A DNA stretch of 50,797 nt from Candolleomyces eurysporus. Its lineage: Eukaryota > Basidiomycota > Agaricomycetes > Agaricales > Psathyrellaceae. How positions within the stretch are numbered: position 1 is the stretch's first letter; every line of letters begins with the position of its first letter. The stretch spans positions 1-50,797 of the forward strand of contig JANBPK010001507.1 in assembly GCA_027579435.1 (NCBI GenBank). The letters are read 5' to 3'. The notes under the pieces are model-generated. The model was not told the origin of the DNA. It saw only the letters and a program-made list of their open reading frames with translations, and searched no databases. Positions 49,109-50,797 of the stretch are shown one piece after another. A program made the position numbers and the translations under genes.

Positions 49109-49699
49109 CGACAACTATGCATATCTAGCCTTACCGGGTGAATACCAGGCTGATGGACCTTGGCAATGTTTGCGTTCACGAAGAAGAGCGATAGCCATAC
49201 AGATCATATTGGACACAGAATTTAAGGGGCTGCATAGTTTGCTTCTGGGGCTAAATCACCGAATATACCAATCTGTTTACAGTCATTTGCAAAACTCCTG
49301 ACAGTTTTGNTTTTTTGGTTCAGGCTCAAGTGGAATGATGCGATTAGTGCTGTCATCCTTGACCTGAATCAATGGCACACTGCAGGTGCTTGGGTACCAG
49401 TTCTAATTTAGCCAATGAGTCATGTGAAAACCTCATATCAGCATCCTGGGTTTTTGCCTTGATTATGATTTCAATTGACAGTGAATTGTAGGTGTTTGTG
49501 AGGAAACACTGACAAAGACAAAGAGACTACAAGTCTGGAGTGGCTGGGCACAAGAAATAGGGTACATGTAGAGAGGTCAGAGTCAGCCACCTGTGGCTGA
49601 AGGACAACAGCAATTTTATGACAGTACTCAATACCACAAAAAGGAAACACAAGCTACCATTTGCAAGTTCAAACAGCTCTGACAGCCAACAGGTTAGTT

Positions 49700-50797
49700 C
49701 TACTTACAAACCCCATACATCTCATCATATACAAGAAATTCTGCATCATTCAGTTCATCCAATTCATCAGTGCCATCCTGCTGGTCAGGCAAGGCATCAA
49801 GGCCATCTCCCCCCTGATCTTCAAACTCTCCACCATCTCCAGCATGGGGAAGTGACTGTTGAGAGGTCACTGGGGTGGAATGTAAGCATGTGGGGTGGAT
49901 AGCCATGGTTGGTTCCAAAGAAGGTTGAGGGTTGGTGGAAGAAGATGCAAGCTGCTGATGCTGGGCCTCAGATTGGGAGGGGTCAAGAATTTGAGTGCTT
50001 GATGGCCTGCTTAAGGGTACATCTTTTGCTGGGGTATCATTCTTGGAATCATGGGGGAGAGGGAAGAAGTTGAAGTCAAGGGGGATGGGGGGAATGACAG
50101 GAACAGGGNAAGTTCTGATGCATGTATGCATGCCCCACAGACATGCCCCATTGATATCGCATAGACATATCACGGTCCACAAATCTGGGATGGAGAGTCA
50201 ATTAGGACCAAGATGAAAAGCATACATGGTTTACCTGTTGACAAAATATTCCTTCCAGATCTTCTGAGCACCTGTGATCAGTGGGCTTGAGGGCTCTTTG
50301 CGCTCTGGTGTGCCAACTGAGAAGCGTGGAATAAGATGAACACTTCGAAGAACATCAGCAGGGTTGGCAAAATCCAGGGCATGGCACTCTTGAAGTGATG
50401 ATAGGCTTAATCGATCAAGCCCAAATGGGTCCCCATGGTGAAGAAGATGATACCACCGGATCCAAAGAAAATCAACACGATGTTGTGTGTAGTGCCGAGA
50501 GCCATCAGGTAGAACCCCAAGGAAGGAGACATTTGCATGGAAAATACCAAGCACTTGTGCATAGAGGTAGGGATGCTCATTGGCCTGGGTTTTGGCTGTG
50601 TAGGCGCTATTCAGCATCATGACATTACACTGGTTGGAGCTTGTATGAAGAACGTCCTGGTCTCTTCGCATATCATAGGTTGTGAAGTTGACCCTCATGA
50701 TATTGTGCCTGAAGATGCGATTATCTTGAAAGACAACAGATCCCCACTGGGAAGCATCCATTTCAGCATCAGAGAACCCCTGGAGTTGCAAGATACG
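49700..50797 (-). mobile_element. C-terminal part of a Plavaka-like transposon protein (partial, runs off right edge)
   Basis: Coding exons of a large protein associated with Plavaka-type (CACTA-related) DNA transposons common in mushrooms. Exon 50797-50235 has VNFTTYDMRRDQDVLHTSS, HPYLYAQVLGIFHANVSF and VDFLWIRWYHLL, then HLIPRF. A 50-bp intron follows. Exon 50184-49700 starts FVDRDMSMRYQWGMSVGHAY, and, with the N at 50108 deleted, runs into a Pro/Ser/Gln-rich tail ending in acidic DELDELNDAEF. The final GTAAG at the stop may instead be a splice donor, so the end is uncertain. The family assignment rests on the YDMRRDQD, HPYLYAQVLGIFH and FLWIRW signatures and on FVDRDMxMR near the end. Only the C-terminal third or so is in the window. 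Confidence 0.72.

Larger units (their letters stand above)
47656..49342. other. Region after the last protease: truncated third tandem unit and transposon flank
   Basis: Copy 3's 3' flank comes first, then the truncated unit (about 48120-49025), then about 300 bp with three TCTGATCAGA palindromes, leading into the transposon-derived DNA. No gene is supported. Confidence 0.55.

Overview
The window reads as nuclear DNA of a mushroom-forming basidiomycete (Agaricomycetes). Genes are split by 50-60 bp GT-AG introns, some with many very short exons. The gene families are typical of that group: an NCS1 nucleobase permease, a Ran1-type kinase, a NACHT NTPase, a DUF6533 membrane protein, FRE-type ferric reductases and a Plavaka-like transposon protein. 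No rRNA, tRNA, CRISPR array or bacterial-style operon was seen.

Layout. (1) 1-18 kb is ordinary, single-copy and gene-poor: the start of a His-rich low-complexity protein running off the left edge (-), a 13-exon nucleobase permease (-), a two-exon KEN-box protein (-) and a Ran1/Ksp1-like kinase (+). (2) 18-49 kb is an accessory region built by duplication. A cassette with a ferric reductase gene, about 1.5 kb of its upstream DNA and a decayed conserved block occurs twice (18.3-22.2 kb plus 27.3-28.4 kb; 37.9-42.1 kb). In the first copy about 5 kb carrying a NACHT gene, a secreted-protein-like ORF without ATG and a DUF6533 gene lies between the two halves, and a 255-bp TA-flanked MITE sits at the end. 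(3) A family of intracellular-looking metzincin proteases occurs once next to the first cassette (29.3-30.5 kb, -) and twice as a 2.8-kb tandem after the second (43.7-47.7 kb, +). A third tandem unit (48.1-49.0 kb) keeps only the upstream half. (4) Between the cassettes, 31.5-36.9 kb is bounded by a perfect 13-bp inverted repeat and holds two copies of a short repeat, three lineage-specific genes or gene remnants and one intact small gene. (5) 49.3-50.8 kb is the 3' end of a Plavaka-like element whose last 0.8 kb lacks CpG completely.

How it fits together: the permease and the reductases are membrane proteins for nucleobase uptake and iron(III)/copper(II) reduction. The repeated pairing of reductase and metzincin genes is a feature of local duplication; a functional link between them is conjecture.

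A technical point matters for every gene here. The sequence has isolated single N characters, nearly all next to homopolymers. Wherever an N falls in recognisable coding sequence, deleting it (not filling it) restores the frame, so these breaks are assembly marks rather than mutations.
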